Assembly: GCF_002836515.1 (NCBI RefSeq)
Contig: NZ_PJBC01000059.1
Coordinates: 62,001 to 126,000, forward strand
DNA from: Pseudomonas sp. Choline-02u-1
GTDB lineage: Bacteria; Pseudomonadota; Gammaproteobacteria; Pseudomonadales; Pseudomonadaceae
DNA length: 64,000 nt
Direction of reading: 5' to 3'
How positions within the stretch are numbered: the first letter of the stretch is position 1; each line of letters starts with the position of its first letter. Both the position numbers and the translations under genes were made by a program. The notes below the pieces were generated by a model. It ran no database searches, had not been told where the DNA came from, and worked only from the letters and a program-made list of their open reading frames with translations. Of this stretch, positions 34,182-42,693 are shown one piece after another.

Positions 34182-35129
34182 ATGAATCGTCAATTGCATG
34201 CTCAGACCTACGTCTGGCTGCAGGTATTTGCCTGTGCCGCGCGGCACTTGTCGTTCACCCGTTGTGCCGAAGAGCTGCACATCACCCCGGGCGCGGTCAG
34301 CCAGCAGATTCGCCAACTGGAAGAGCGCCTCGGCTTTCGCCTGTTTCATCGGCGCGCGCGCGGCGTTGAGTTGAGCGCAGAAGGGCAGCGGCTGGCGATT
34401 ACCGTCAATGAAGCGTATGGCAGCATCGACGCCGAATTGCGCCGACTGGACGCCGGGATGATCAGCGGGACGTTACGGTTGCGCTCGATCCCGTCGTTTC
34501 TCGGCAAGTGGCTGACTCCGCGCCTGCCGCGCTTGCAGCAACGCTTTCCGGACATCCAGTTGCGCCTGGTGGCCGAGGACAGCAGCGTGCCGCTGCATGA
34601 GGGCGATTTCGATCTGGCCATCGACCTCAACGATGGCAGCTACCCCGGTTTGTTATCCACAGCCTTGCTCGACGAGCAGATTTTTCCGGTGTGCGCACCA
34701 GGCTTGCTGCGCGGGCGGCCGCCGCTGCACGGGCCGGCGGATCTGGTGCATTTCCCGCTGCTGCACGACATCACCGCCTGGCGTGGCAGTTACGAATACG
34801 CGGAATGGGAGTTTTATTTGAATGCGATCGGCTTCGAAGGCGCCGATGTGCGACGCGGACATACCTTCAATCGCAATCACCTGACCATCGAAGCGGCGAT
34901 TGCCGGCATGGGCGTGGCAATTGCCCGGCGCACGTTGCTCAACGATGAGCTGGAGCGCGGCACGTTGATTGTGCCGTTCGGCTTGTCGGTGCCCAACCAT
35001 AAACGCTACGTGCTGCTCTATGCGCCGGGGGCATTGAGCCATCCGGGCGTGCGCGCTGTGCATGATTGGCTGGTGGAGGAGGCGGGGATTTTTCGCGGTC
35101 TGCACCCGCTGAACGACGGGCAATTGTGA
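34182..35129 (+). CDS. LysR-family regulator, GcvA/DsdC-like
   Basis: A 315-residue LysR protein. The helix-turn-helix is at about 18-75 (LSFTRCAEELHITPGAVSQQIRQLEERLGF), the co-inducer domain at about 95-300. FEGADVRRGHTFNRNHLTIEAA and GMGVAIARRTLL match the GcvA/DsdC group, which control glycine and D-serine genes. It is divergent from the L-serine dehydratase, so it is likely to activate that gene in answer to an amino acid. AGGA precedes the ATG. The 135-base spacer is the place to look for T-N11-A boxes. Confidence 0.85.
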   Translation: MNRQLHAQTYVWLQVFACAARHLSFTRCAEELHITPGAVSQQIRQLEERLGFRLFHRRARGVELSAEGQRLAITVNEAYGSIDAELRRLDAGMISGTLRLRSIPSFLGKWLTPRLPRLQQRFPDIQLRLVAEDSSVPLHEGDFDLAIDLNDGSYPGLLSTALLDEQIFPVCAPGLLRGRPPLHGPADLVHFPLLHDITAWRGSYEYAEWEFYLNAIGFEGADVRRGHTFNRNHLTIEAAIAGMGVAIARRTLLNDELERGTLIVPFGLSVPNHKRYVLLYAPGALSHPGVRAVHDWLVEEAGIFRGLHPLNDGQL

Positions 35130-35329
35130 GCAGATTTTGCCAACAGGCGAGGCGAATCAACTCCCGACATTAACAGCGCTTCGCTTGGTTGTCCGGCTTT
35201 TTTTGCGAATGAATATTTTTCTTTTTTCAGGGGTTGAAATGTTCGACGGTCGGGCCGATTGTTGTAACCAGGAGGTCAGGAAATTCAACTCACGGCCTCC
35301 AGCGAGCTAGCTGAAATAAGGGATGAACT

Positions 35330-35737
35330 ATGCAAATCCAAGTCAACAGCGATAACCATATTCAAAGCAGTAAGCGACTGGAGGAGTGGGTACGTACAAC
35401 TATTGAGAGCACGCTCGACCGTTATGAAGAAGACCTGACCCGTGTCGAAGTCCACCTGAGCGACGAGAACGGCGAGAAACCAGGTCCCCATGACTTGCGC
35501 TGCCAACTGGAAGCGCGGCCAAAAGGCCACCAACCGATTTCCGTGACCCACAAAGCCGATTCGCTGGAACAGGCGATCGACGGTGCTGCCGAGAAACTCG
35601 AGCACAAACTGGATCACCTGTTCGGCAAACTACGAGGTAAACCACGCGCCGCCGTAGTGCCATTTACCGGCAAAGCCAATGACAAACTGTTGGCAGAGGA
35701 ATTCGACGAGAACGAACAGGCAGCGATCAACAGTTGA
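35330..35737 (+). CDS. HPF/RaiA-family ribosome-associated protein
   Basis: A 135-residue protein with the short-HPF/RaiA fold: MQIQVNSDNHIQSSKRLEEW opens the first strand, RYEEDLTRVEVHLSDENGEK and CQLEARPKGHQPISVTHKAD follow, with the long helix SLEQAIDGAAEKLEHKLDHLF. Basic residues needed to sit in the decoding site are present (KLRGKPRA). The acidic tail (EEFDENEQAA) resembles a RaiA end. These proteins hibernate ribosomes by blocking the A and P sites in stationary phase. A ribosome site AAGGG lies nine bases before the ATG; a strong terminator follows. Confidence 0.85.
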   Translation: MQIQVNSDNHIQSSKRLEEWVRTTIESTLDRYEEDLTRVEVHLSDENGEKPGPHDLRCQLEARPKGHQPISVTHKADSLEQAIDGAAEKLEHKLDHLFGKLRGKPRAAVVPFTGKANDKLLAEEFDENEQAAINS

Positions 35738-35764
35738 TGCGCTGATTTCATAAGTCACAAGGAG

Positions 35765-35797
35765 AACGGGCCTGCTGATGCAGGCCCGTTTTTTTTA
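35765..35797 (+). terminator. rho-independent terminator after the HPF/RaiA gene
   Basis: Stem AACGGGCCTGC/GCAGGCCCGTT with a TGAT loop (35765-35790), then seven T. It is also close to the leftward fecA gene's stop at 35826. Confidence 0.92.
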
Positions 35798-35825
35798 CGC
35801 GACGTGGGGGGATTTCAAAACTTCT

Positions 35826-38159
35826 TCAAAACGCCACCGAAGTCTGCAGGTAAACCGTCCGCGGCTCTCCCACGTACTTGCCCTTGTTGTTGTCATCGAA
35901 CGAGCGCGTGAAGTACTGCGTGTTGAAAATGTTCTTTATCCCCACCGCTACATTCAAATCCGACAGTTGCGGCCCGAAGTCATAACCGGCGCGGCTGCTG
36001 AACAGCATGTAACCGGGAATCTTGCCGGTGCTGCCATCGGCACTTTCCTTCGAGGTATTGGCGTTGTCGGCAAACTGGTCGCTCTGGAAGCTGCTGTCCA
36101 GATTCAGCTTCCATGGCCCTTCGGTATAACCGACGCCAATCGTGCCTTTGTGTTTGGAAGAAAATGGCACGCGGTTGCCTTTGTTCGGCCCGTCCTCGCG
36201 GATGGTTGCGTCGACATACGCATAACTGGCGTAAACATCGAAACCGGCGAGCGCTGGATTCAGGTCATCCAAAGCGTAGTTGACGCGGGTCTCGATGCCC
36301 TGGTGACGGGTTTCGCCGCGGGCGATCACCGAGTCATTGGTCTGGTTGCTTTCGTACTGGTTGTCGAAGTTGATCAGGAACGCGCCGATTTCCGCGCGCA
36401 GGGCGCCGCTGTCATATCGCGTGCCGAGCTCCCAGGTGCGGGCCTTTTCCGGTTTTACTTCGCCGCTGCTCACCCGGTTGGGCATCTGACTGTATTGCAC
36501 GCTGCCGAACGAGCCCTCGGTGTTGGCGTACAGATTCCAGCTGTCGGTCAGGTGATAGAGCACGTTGAGCGCCGGCAGTGCGGTGTTGTAGTCGCCCTTG
36601 TATTTGACGTTGGTCAAATTGTTGGTCTGCTGCGACTCGATCATCTCGTAGCGTATGCCCGGGGTGACGGTCCATTTGCCGATGTCGATGCGGTCGTCGA
36701 CGAAGAACGCGTTGGCCTCGGTGCCGCCTCGGGTGTCACGGTCGTTGCGGCTGCTGGTGGTCGGGTATTCGTTGGCGCTGATCGGCGTGCGATAGCGCAG
36801 TTCGTGGCCGGCCTCATTGATGTAACGGTAGCCGACGCCGACTTCGTGGCTGCTCGAGCCCAGGTCGAAGCCTTGGGCGAAACGGGTTTCCAGCCCACGT
36901 ACCCAGTACTCGCGCGGCGACAGCGAAAGGAAGGTGCCCTGATCCAGATAACCGCTGCGCAGGGTCTTGGTGAAGAAGGTGTTGGCGGTGAACTCGCGGC
37001 GATCTTCCTGATAGCGATAGCCGAAGTTGAACATCGTCCGGCGCCCCCAGAACTGGTCTTTCGGCCGCGTTGACTGATAGGGATCGGCATCATAGTCGGC
37101 GACGTTCAGACCTCCGGGCATGTCGGCCTTGCCTTCGTAATACTGGGCCATGGCGTTGAAGCTGTTGGCCTCGTCGAGCTGGTACTTGCCCTTGAGGATC
37201 AGGTCGTCGATCTCGGTATCGCTGTGTTCGCGCCAGTCACCGCCACGGGTGCCGGAGTACAACAGCGCACCACCGAGGCCGTTGGCATTGGTGCCGCCGG
37301 CCAGCAGATTGGCGCTGGTCTTGAAGCCGTCGTGGCTCGACGATGGGCTGGTTTCAGTCTGCAAGCCACCCTTGACCGTTGGCTCGTCGGGAATCGCCCG
37401 AGTCACGAAGTTGACTACACCTCCGACGTTCTGCGGGCCGTAACGCACCGCGCCGCCGCCGCGCACCACATCCACGGCATCCATGTTGCCCATGCTGATC
37501 GGCGCGAACGACAACTGCGGCTGGCCATACGGCGCAAACGGTACCGGGATGCCGTCCATCAGCACGGTCGAGCGCGCGGCCAGGCGCGGATTCAAACCAC
37601 GAATGCCGAAATTCAGCGCCATGTCATGGCTGCCGGTGCCATTGTTTTCCGGCGCATTGACGCCGGGGATGCGGTTGAGCACATCGCGGGCCTGCGTTGC
37701 GCCTTGGCGTTCAAACTCTTCGCGGCGGATCACATCACGCGCGCCGGGGTGTTCGAAAACGTTGATCTGCGCAGCATCGCCGAGCCAGTCGCCGACCACG
37801 GTCGACGTGCCCAACTCCAGCGCCGCATCACCCAGTGGTTGCAGGCTGAAGGCATTGTCACCTTCGGCGCGGGCCTGCAGGCCGGTGCCTTCAAGCAAGG
37901 CATCGAGGCCTTGTTGCGCGGTGTGGTTGCCTTCCAGCCCCCGGCTCTGCACACCGCTGGTGACTTGCGAGCCGAAGGAGATCAGCACGCCGGCTTCACG
38001 GCCAAACTGGTTGAGCGCGGTTTCCAGTGACGCCGGGGCGATGTGATAAACCCTGGCTTCGGCGCCCAGCGCGGCGGGCAGGGCGGTGAAACTCAGGCTG
38101 GCGCCGAGCAGCAGATTGCGCAGGCTGCGGGCCAGTGGCGTGAGACGGGTGGGCTGCAT
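35826..38159 (-). CDS. fecA: TonB-dependent ferric citrate receptor
   Basis: A 777-residue outer-membrane receptor from the ATG at 38159 (AGGA upstream). A signal peptide (to about 33) is followed by the STN signalling domain (about 35-115, ALNQFGREAGVLISFGSQVT), the plug with VVRGGGAVRYGPQNVGGVVN, and the 22-strand barrel ending with Phe (TSVAF). Long stretches such as SRIPGVNAPENNG-type plug wording and GIRGLNPRLAARSTVLMDGI are nearly those of E. coli FecA, supporting ferric dicitrate as substrate. The STN domain means it signals to FecR and FecI, encoded just upstream. A REP lies between fecR and fecA. Confidence 0.95.
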   Translation of the reverse strand: MQPTRLTPLARSLRNLLLGASLSFTALPAALGAEARVYHIAPASLETALNQFGREAGVLISFGSQVTSGVQSRGLEGNHTAQQGLDALLEGTGLQARAEGDNAFSLQPLGDAALELGTSTVVGDWLGDAAQINVFEHPGARDVIRREEFERQGATQARDVLNRIPGVNAPENNGTGSHDMALNFGIRGLNPRLAARSTVLMDGIPVPFAPYGQPQLSFAPISMGNMDAVDVVRGGGAVRYGPQNVGGVVNFVTRAIPDEPTVKGGLQTETSPSSSHDGFKTSANLLAGGTNANGLGGALLYSGTRGGDWREHSDTEIDDLILKGKYQLDEANSFNAMAQYYEGKADMPGGLNVADYDADPYQSTRPKDQFWGRRTMFNFGYRYQEDRREFTANTFFTKTLRSGYLDQGTFLSLSPREYWVRGLETRFAQGFDLGSSSHEVGVGYRYINEAGHELRYRTPISANEYPTTSSRNDRDTRGGTEANAFFVDDRIDIGKWTVTPGIRYEMIESQQTNNLTNVKYKGDYNTALPALNVLYHLTDSWNLYANTEGSFGSVQYSQMPNRVSSGEVKPEKARTWELGTRYDSGALRAEIGAFLINFDNQYESNQTNDSVIARGETRHQGIETRVNYALDDLNPALAGFDVYASYAYVDATIREDGPNKGNRVPFSSKHKGTIGVGYTEGPWKLNLDSSFQSDQFADNANTSKESADGSTGKIPGYMLFSSRAGYDFGPQLSDLNVAVGIKNIFNTQYFTRSFDDNNKGKYVGEPRTVYLQTSVAF

Positions 38160-38247
38160 GGGGATGATCCTGAGAAGGTGGGAATCAAGGGGGCTTTCCT
38201 TCTCTGTCACGCCAGATCTGAAAAACGGCTCATTTATTTTTTCAGAA

Positions 38248-38298
38248 TCAAAAGATCGCAGCCTTTTGTAGGAGCCGCCGAAGGCTGCGATCTTTTGA
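38248..38298. repeat. compact REP doublet of the GTAGGAGCTGCCGAAGGCTG family
   Basis: Two inverted units abut with almost no spacer (AAAGATCGCAGCCTTTTGTA, then GGAGCCGCCGAAGGCTGCG). It sits inside the fec operon between fecR and fecA, where it may affect relative expression. Confidence 0.85.
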
Positions 38299-38307
38299 TC
38301 TTGCTGT

Positions 38308-39240
38308 TCAAACCCGCGCTTCGACGCTCACCCAATAACGGGTAAAGCGCTTCACTCTGACCGGCAGACTGATCTGCAGCAGGTCGAGAATTCGCTCGCT
38401 GTCATCCAGCGGATACGTCCCGGAAATCAGCAGATCGGCGACCTGGCTGTCGCACCTCAACTGCCCGCGCCGGTAGCGACCAAGCTCGTGGAGGAAATCG
38501 CCCAAGCGCATGTGCGCGGCGACCAGCATGCCGTCAGTCCAGGCGCCGCTGTTGGCATCCAGCGATGTTGCCTCGCTGACGGAGCTCGCAGTGAAACTCA
38601 GCTGCCGCGCGACCGGCAGTAGCAGAGGCGCGCGGTGCTCGGCGGTGAGTTCGACTCGTCCTTCGAACAGCGCGATCTGCGTGCGATCGGCAAACTGCCG
38701 CACATTGAGGCGTGCGCCGTGGGTTTTCAACAGCCCTTGCGCCGTGCGTATTTCGAACGGACTCGCAGCGCTCAGCAGCATTTCGCCCTCGAGCAGGCGA
38801 ATCAACCGCTGCGCACGATCGACATCGACCGAGCTGGCGGTATTGAGCTGCACCGAATCGGCACCGCCCAAGGCGATCTCGCGCCGCTGCCCGACCGGCG
38901 TGCGGTAGTCGGCGAGCAGCGACGGCAGCGGCGTGTGCTCGCGCAGGCCCCAGGTCGCCGCTGAGCCGGCACCGAGAATCAGCAACATTTTCAGCGCCTG
39001 ACGGCGGCTGCCGGACTTCGGTCCGTTCAACGCGGCGTGGGCCAATGGCGATGACACACCACGCAAGCGTTGGTTGACCCGTTGCATGTGTTCCCACGCC
39101 CGACGGTGTTCGCTGTGCGCATCCAGCCATTGTTGCCAGGCCTGTTGCTGGCGCTGCGTCAGCGTGCCCTGCTGCATTTCCAGCAGCCATTGCACCGCCT
39201 GTTCGGCGACCTGCGCGGAGAATTCCGGCACACGATTCAT
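38308..39240 (-). CDS. fecR: FecR-family anti-sigma/signal-transfer protein
   Basis: A 310-residue inner-membrane protein. The N-terminal cytoplasmic domain (about 1-80) has QWLLEMQQGTLTQRQQQAWQ and WLDAHSEHRRAWEHMQR, the sigma-contacting region; a membrane helix lies at about 86-105 (LKMLLILGAGSAATWGL); the periplasmic FecR domain carries YRTPVGQRREIALGGADSVQ, LNTASSVDVD and VRQFADRTQIALFEGRVEL. It receives the FecA STN signal and controls FecI. Its ATG overlaps the FecI stop by four bases (ATGA at 39237-39240), so both are made together. Confidence 0.93.
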   Translation of the reverse strand: MNRVPEFSAQVAEQAVQWLLEMQQGTLTQRQQQAWQQWLDAHSEHRRAWEHMQRVNQRLRGVSSPLAHAALNGPKSGSRRQALKMLLILGAGSAATWGLREHTPLPSLLADYRTPVGQRREIALGGADSVQLNTASSVDVDRAQRLIRLLEGEMLLSAASPFEIRTAQGLLKTHGARLNVRQFADRTQIALFEGRVELTAEHRAPLLLPVARQLSFTASSVSEATSLDANSGAWTDGMLVAAHMRLGDFLHELGRYRRGQLRCDSQVADLLISGTYPLDDSERILDLLQISLPVRVKRFTRYWVSVEARV

Positions 39241-39725
39241 AAAGCGAAATAGCAGCGCAGGGCCGCCTTGTTCAAATGGCGTTTGACCGTGGCCACCGAA
39301 ATACCCAGTTCTGCGGCGATCTGTGGATAAGTCAGGCCATCGACCTGAGCGAGCAGGAAAGCGCGTTTGATCTGGCGCGGCAAGCCGTCGAGCAGCTCAT
39401 CGAGTTCGATCAACGTCTGCAGGATGATCGCTTTGTGCTCTTCCGACGGCGCGACCATCTCGGGCATTTGCGCCAGCGTCTCGAGGTAGGCGCGTTCCAC
39501 ATCCTGACGCCGGTAATGGTTGAACAGCACGCGCTTGGCCAGCGTGGTGAGAAAGGCACGCGGTTCGATGATCAGCGGTGGCTCGCGGGCGGTCAGTACC
39601 TTGATGAACGTGTCCTGAGCCAGGTCCGCCGCGCTGTCCGGGCAGCCGAGCTTGCGCCGCAGCCAGCCGGTGAGCCAGCTGTGATGAGCGTGATAGAGCG
39701 ATTCGACAGGATGGGCGGGCGGCAA
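39237..39725 (-). CDS. fecI: ECF sigma factor FecI
   Basis: A 162-residue RNA polymerase sigma factor. Region 2 (about 8-75) has SLYHAHHSWLTGWLRRKLG and AADLAQDTFIKVL; region 4 (about 105-155) has LPRQIKRAFLLAQVDGLTYP and ISVATVKRHLNKA. It would transcribe fecA when FecR passes on the ferric citrate signal. No ATG start with a ribosome site exists near the family's usual N-terminus; a TTG at 39725 has GGAG eight bases upstream and gives the right length. The only upstream ATG is at 39818 and adds 31 unrelated residues. The start should be treated as provisional. Confidence 0.9.
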   Translation of the reverse strand: MPPAHPVESLYHAHHSWLTGWLRRKLGCPDSAADLAQDTFIKVLTAREPPLIIEPRAFLTTLAKRVLFNHYRRQDVERAYLETLAQMPEMVAPSEEHKAIILQTLIELDELLDGLPRQIKRAFLLAQVDGLTYPQIAAELGISVATVKRHLNKAALRCYFAL

Positions 39726-39836
39726 CGAAATGACTCCGGACGCAATGCTTGCGTAGAGAACGTGCGTTAGAGAACAAGAACGGTTCGCATTGTAGGGGCT
39801 GGAGGCGGTGCCCGGCAATCAGATGCTTTTGCGTAT

Positions 39837-39855
39837 GAGAATATTTATCATTAAT
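39837..39855. promoter_or_regulatory. Fur-box-like sequence in the fecI/DUF3649 spacer
   Basis: GAGAATATTTATCATTAAT resembles the Fur consensus GATAATGATAATCATTATC with interrupted matches. It lies in the only AT-rich part of the spacer, about 110 bases before fecI leftwards and 60 bases before the DUF3649 gene rightwards, so iron could control both operons from it. Confidence 0.62.
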
Positions 39856-39913
39856 ATTGCTCGCCTGTAGATTCGGCTTGTCGGCCGAACGTTTTTCGTT
39901 TCAGGGTCGAAAC

Positions 39914-40219
39914 ATGAAAGGCAAACTCGCAACCCTTCCCATGTCCTATCGTCTGGCCGTCACTTCCCGAGTGCTGGCGGCGGTTTTCGGCGGCTATCTG
40001 GTCGCGGCGCTGGCCAGTGTCACCCTGACGTTGTGGCTGCCGCTGAACCGCGCAGAAGCGGTGGTCACCGGCATGACGGTGTCCTTTGTGGTCTATCTGG
40101 TCGCGGTGCTCTGGTGTTTCGCCTGCCGCAGCGCGTGGTCGGCGTGGGTCGGCTTGCTGGTACCGAGCGTGATTCTCGCCACGATTTCCGGTGCCGCACG
40201 CGGTCTGGGGCTGGCATGA
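39914..40219 (+). CDS. DUF3649 family membrane protein (iron-uptake associated)
   Basis: A 101-residue protein with three membrane helices (about 17-42, 46-70, 75-95); MSYRLAVTSRVLAAVFGGYL and WLPLNRAEAVVTGMTVSFVV match DUF3649. The ATG at 39914 has AGGG eight bases before it. The gene is translationally coupled to the PepSY gene (ATGA overlap at 40216-40219). DUF3649, PepSY and DUF3325 genes commonly sit together next to siderophore receptors; the protein may be a subunit of the membrane reductase, but this is inference. Confidence 0.83.
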   Translation: MKGKLATLPMSYRLAVTSRVLAAVFGGYLVAALASVTLTLWLPLNRAEAVVTGMTVSFVVYLVAVLWCFACRSAWSAWVGLLVPSVILATISGAARGLGLA

Positions 40220-41799
40220 AAGAGGGCTTTCGCCAGGCGATGGCCTGGCTGCACACCTGGGCCGGGCTGGTGTTCGGCTGGTTGCTGTTCGCGATTTTCC
40301 TCACGGGAACGCTTGCTTACTTCAAAGATGAAATCAGCCACTGGATGCAGCCGGAAATTGCTGCGCATCCGCTGGATGCCGAAGCGAGCCTGACGCAGGC
40401 GCAAAACTATCTGCAGCAACACGCCGCCGGTGCCTCGCGCTGGCTGATCGATTTGCCCGATGCCCGCGATCCGGGCCTGACGGTGCGCTGGCAGCAGGCG
40501 CCGGGCAAACCCGGCGAGCGCGGTCGTTTCGAATCCAGAACCCTCGACGCTCAGACCGGCGCCGAAGTACAGGGCCGCGAAAGCATGGGCGGCGAGTTCT
40601 TTTACCGTTTCCACTTCCAGTTGCAGATGCCTTATCCATGGGGGCGCTGGCTGGCGACCATCGCTGCGATGGTGATGTTCGTCGCTTTGATCAGCGGCAT
40701 CATCACCCACAAGAAAATCTTCAAGGACTTCTTCACCTTCCGCCCGCGCAAGGGCCAGCGTTCCTGGCTCGACGGGCATAACGCCGTGGGCGTGCTGGTG
40801 CTGCCGTTTCACTTGATGATCACCTACAGCAGCCTGGTGATTTTCATGTCGATGGTCATGCCCGCCAGCATCGTCGCCTCTTACGGGAGCGACGTGCGCA
40901 AGTTCTACGATGAAGTCTTCCCCGCCTCTAAAACACCCGAGCGCGCTAATCTCGCCGCGCCGCTGACTGCCATGGCGCCTTTGCTGGCCAAGGCCAGCGC
41001 GCAATGGTCGGGCGGCCACACCGCGCGCCTGTCGGTGAGCAATCCGGGCGATGCCAGTGCCACGGTGGTGCTGTCCCGCGCGGGTGATCGCGTGGTGCAT
41101 GATTTCGGCCGGGCGGTGACTTTCAATGGTGTCACCGGGGATCTCGTCGGCAGCACACCTGAACAGCCAGCAGCGATGGCCGTGGGTGGCGCGTTCTATG
41201 GCTTGCACATGGGCCATTTCGCCGGACCGCTGTTGCGCTGGCTGTATTTCATGTGCGGTCTGGCCGGCACGGCAATGATCGGCACCGGGCTGGTGATCTG
41301 GCTGGGCAAACGGCAGCTCAGGCACGCAAAAAGCGCAGCGCTGCCCTTCGAATTGCGCCTGGTCGAGGTGCTGAATATCGCCAGCATGGCCGGGCTGGTG
41401 TCGGCGGTGGCGGTGTTCTTTCTGGCCAATCGGTTGTTGCCGGTGAGTCTGGCGGGGCGGGCCGATTGGGAAGTGAATGCGTTCTTCATGGCCTGGGCGC
41501 TGACCTTGGTGCACGCGCTGTTGCGTCGGGGACGCAAGGCCTGGATCGAACAGCTGACGCTTGGCGCAGCGCTGTTTATCGCGGTGCCGCTGATCAATGC
41601 GCTGACCACGCGGTGGAATCTTGGCGCCAGCCTGATGCAGCGCGACTGGGCACTGGCCGGATTCGATCTGACGTGCCTTGCGACAGGGATTTTCCTCGGC
41701 TGGGCTGCGCGCAAGATGCAGCGTACGGGCAATTGCGTGAGCGTTCGCAAAGCAAGTGCTTCGCCTCGGCCGATCACTGTCGAACAAGGTGCCAGCTGA
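40216..41799 (+). CDS. PepSY-associated membrane protein, probable siderophore/ferric reductase
   Basis: A 527-residue inner-membrane protein. LHTWAGLVFGWLLFAIFLTG opens helix 1 and YFKDEISHWMQPE begins the large periplasmic loop (about 40-185). Further helices follow at about 195-220, 255-280, 380-405, 435-460 and later. His residues in LHTWAGL, FHFQLQMP, GHNAVGV, FHLMITY and LHMGHF could bind haem, as in the PepSY reductases FoxB/PiuB type. It probably reduces ferric siderophores at the inner membrane. It overlaps its neighbours at both ends (ATGA and TGATG), so DUF3649-PepSY-DUF3325 is one tightly coupled operon. Confidence 0.87.
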   Translation: MKEGFRQAMAWLHTWAGLVFGWLLFAIFLTGTLAYFKDEISHWMQPEIAAHPLDAEASLTQAQNYLQQHAAGASRWLIDLPDARDPGLTVRWQQAPGKPGERGRFESRTLDAQTGAEVQGRESMGGEFFYRFHFQLQMPYPWGRWLATIAAMVMFVALISGIITHKKIFKDFFTFRPRKGQRSWLDGHNAVGVLVLPFHLMITYSSLVIFMSMVMPASIVASYGSDVRKFYDEVFPASKTPERANLAAPLTAMAPLLAKASAQWSGGHTARLSVSNPGDASATVVLSRAGDRVVHDFGRAVTFNGVTGDLVGSTPEQPAAMAVGGAFYGLHMGHFAGPLLRWLYFMCGLAGTAMIGTGLVIWLGKRQLRHAKSAALPFELRLVEVLNIASMAGLVSAVAVFFLANRLLPVSLAGRADWEVNAFFMAWALTLVHALLRRGRKAWIEQLTLGAALFIAVPLINALTTRWNLGASLMQRDWALAGFDLTCLATGIFLGWAARKMQRTGNCVSVRKASASPRPITVEQGAS

Positions 41800-42125
41800 T
41801 GCTGCTGGCGCTGTTACTCAGCTATGCCGGCTTCAGCGCTTTGTGCCTGTCGATGCCACGCCATCACGCCGAATTGCTCGGCGCCAAACCGTCTGCTCGC
41901 CGCCGTCACGGTTTGGCGTTGGCGGGATGGCTGTTGCTGGCGCTGTCGCTGTGGGCGGCAGTTGCGGCCAATGGCTGGAGTTTCGGTCTGGTCGATTGGT
42001 TCGCGGTGCTGATGCTTAGCGCTTTGGCACTGGTGCTGTTGCTGCCGTATCGCCCGCGTCTGGCCTTGGCATTGGCCGGGTTGAGCCTGCTGGCCAGCCC
42101 GGTTGCCGCATGGGCGCAGTGCTGA
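41799..42125 (+). CDS. DUF3325 family membrane protein
   Basis: A 108-residue protein with three hydrophobic segments (about 1-18, 40-60, 65-105): MLLALLLSYAGFSALCLSMP, and GWSFGLVDWFAVLMLSALAL. This is the DUF3325 layout. The ATG overlaps the PepSY gene stop (TGATG at 41797-41801). Function unknown; its constant pairing with PepSY iron reductases suggests an accessory subunit. The ECF sigma gene begins directly after its stop. Confidence 0.83.
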   Translation: MLLALLLSYAGFSALCLSMPRHHAELLGAKPSARRRHGLALAGWLLLALSLWAAVAANGWSFGLVDWFAVLMLSALALVLLLPYRPRLALALAGLSLLASPVAAWAQC

Positions 42126-42126
42126 A

Positions 42127-42693
42127 GTGTTGATCGGTCTGCCGCCGGAATCGGGCGATGACGAAGCACGTGGCGCGCGGGCGCATTTTCTCCAGGTGTT
42201 TCTGTCCCAGCGTGCGCAGATGGAAGCACTGGTGAACCGGCGCGTCGGTTGCCGGGCGACGGCGGCGGATCTGGTTCAGGATCTGTTTTTGCGCTTCTGG
42301 CGCCGGCCGCTGGTGCAGGTCGAAGAACTCAGCACTTATCTGCTGCGCTGCGCCGGCAACATTGCCATCGATCATTTGCGCAGCGAAGGAACGCGCGCGC
42401 GGGTCAACGAAGGCTGGCAGCCGGACGAACCCGACAGCCACGGCACTGAACCCCAGGCCGCGCTCGAAGCCGGCAATGATCTGCGCCATGTCGAAGCGGC
42501 ATTGCGCGCGTTGCCCGAGCGTACCCGGCAAATTTTTCTGCTTAATCGCATTCACGGACGCAAGTACGCCGACATCGCCAAGGCCATGGGGCTGTCCCAA
42601 AGTGCCGTGGAAAAACATATGATGCGCGCCCTCGAGGCCTGCAAGGCCAGCCTGCGCGATCCCGCGCCACGTCTGCCAGGGAAAGCACCGTGA
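42127..42693 (+). CDS. ECF sigma factor of the iron-starvation group
   Basis: A 188-residue sigma factor. A GTG at 42127, one base after the DUF3325 stop, is the likeliest start (a TTG at 42103 gives eight more residues but overlaps DUF3325). Region 2 has FLQVFLSQRAQMEALVNRRV and TAADLVQDLFLRFW; region 4 has LPERTRQIFLLNRIHGRKYA and MGLSQSAVEKHMMRALEA. These are typical of FpvI/FiuI/FecI-type sigma factors. Its target should be the receptor gene at 43845. It overlaps the anti-sigma gene by four bases (ATGA-type). Confidence 0.9.
   Translation: MLIGLPPESGDDEARGARAHFLQVFLSQRAQMEALVNRRVGCRATAADLVQDLFLRFWRRPLVQVEELSTYLLRCAGNIAIDHLRSEGTRARVNEGWQPDEPDSHGTEPQAALEAGNDLRHVEAALRALPERTRQIFLLNRIHGRKYADIAKAMGLSQSAVEKHMMRALEACKASLRDPAPRLPGKAP

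Noticed and set aside
38163..38199. GGAAAG-N17-TTCTC before fecA resembling a FecI promoter
   Set aside because: The spacing resembles the E. coli site, but it would put the transcript start only a few bases before the ATG and inside the ribosome-site region, so it is probably chance.
40093..41787. 564-codon leftward frame opposite the PepSY gene
   Set aside because: Composition is His/Gln/Arg-rich as expected of a reversed membrane protein gene; the rightward gene is certain.
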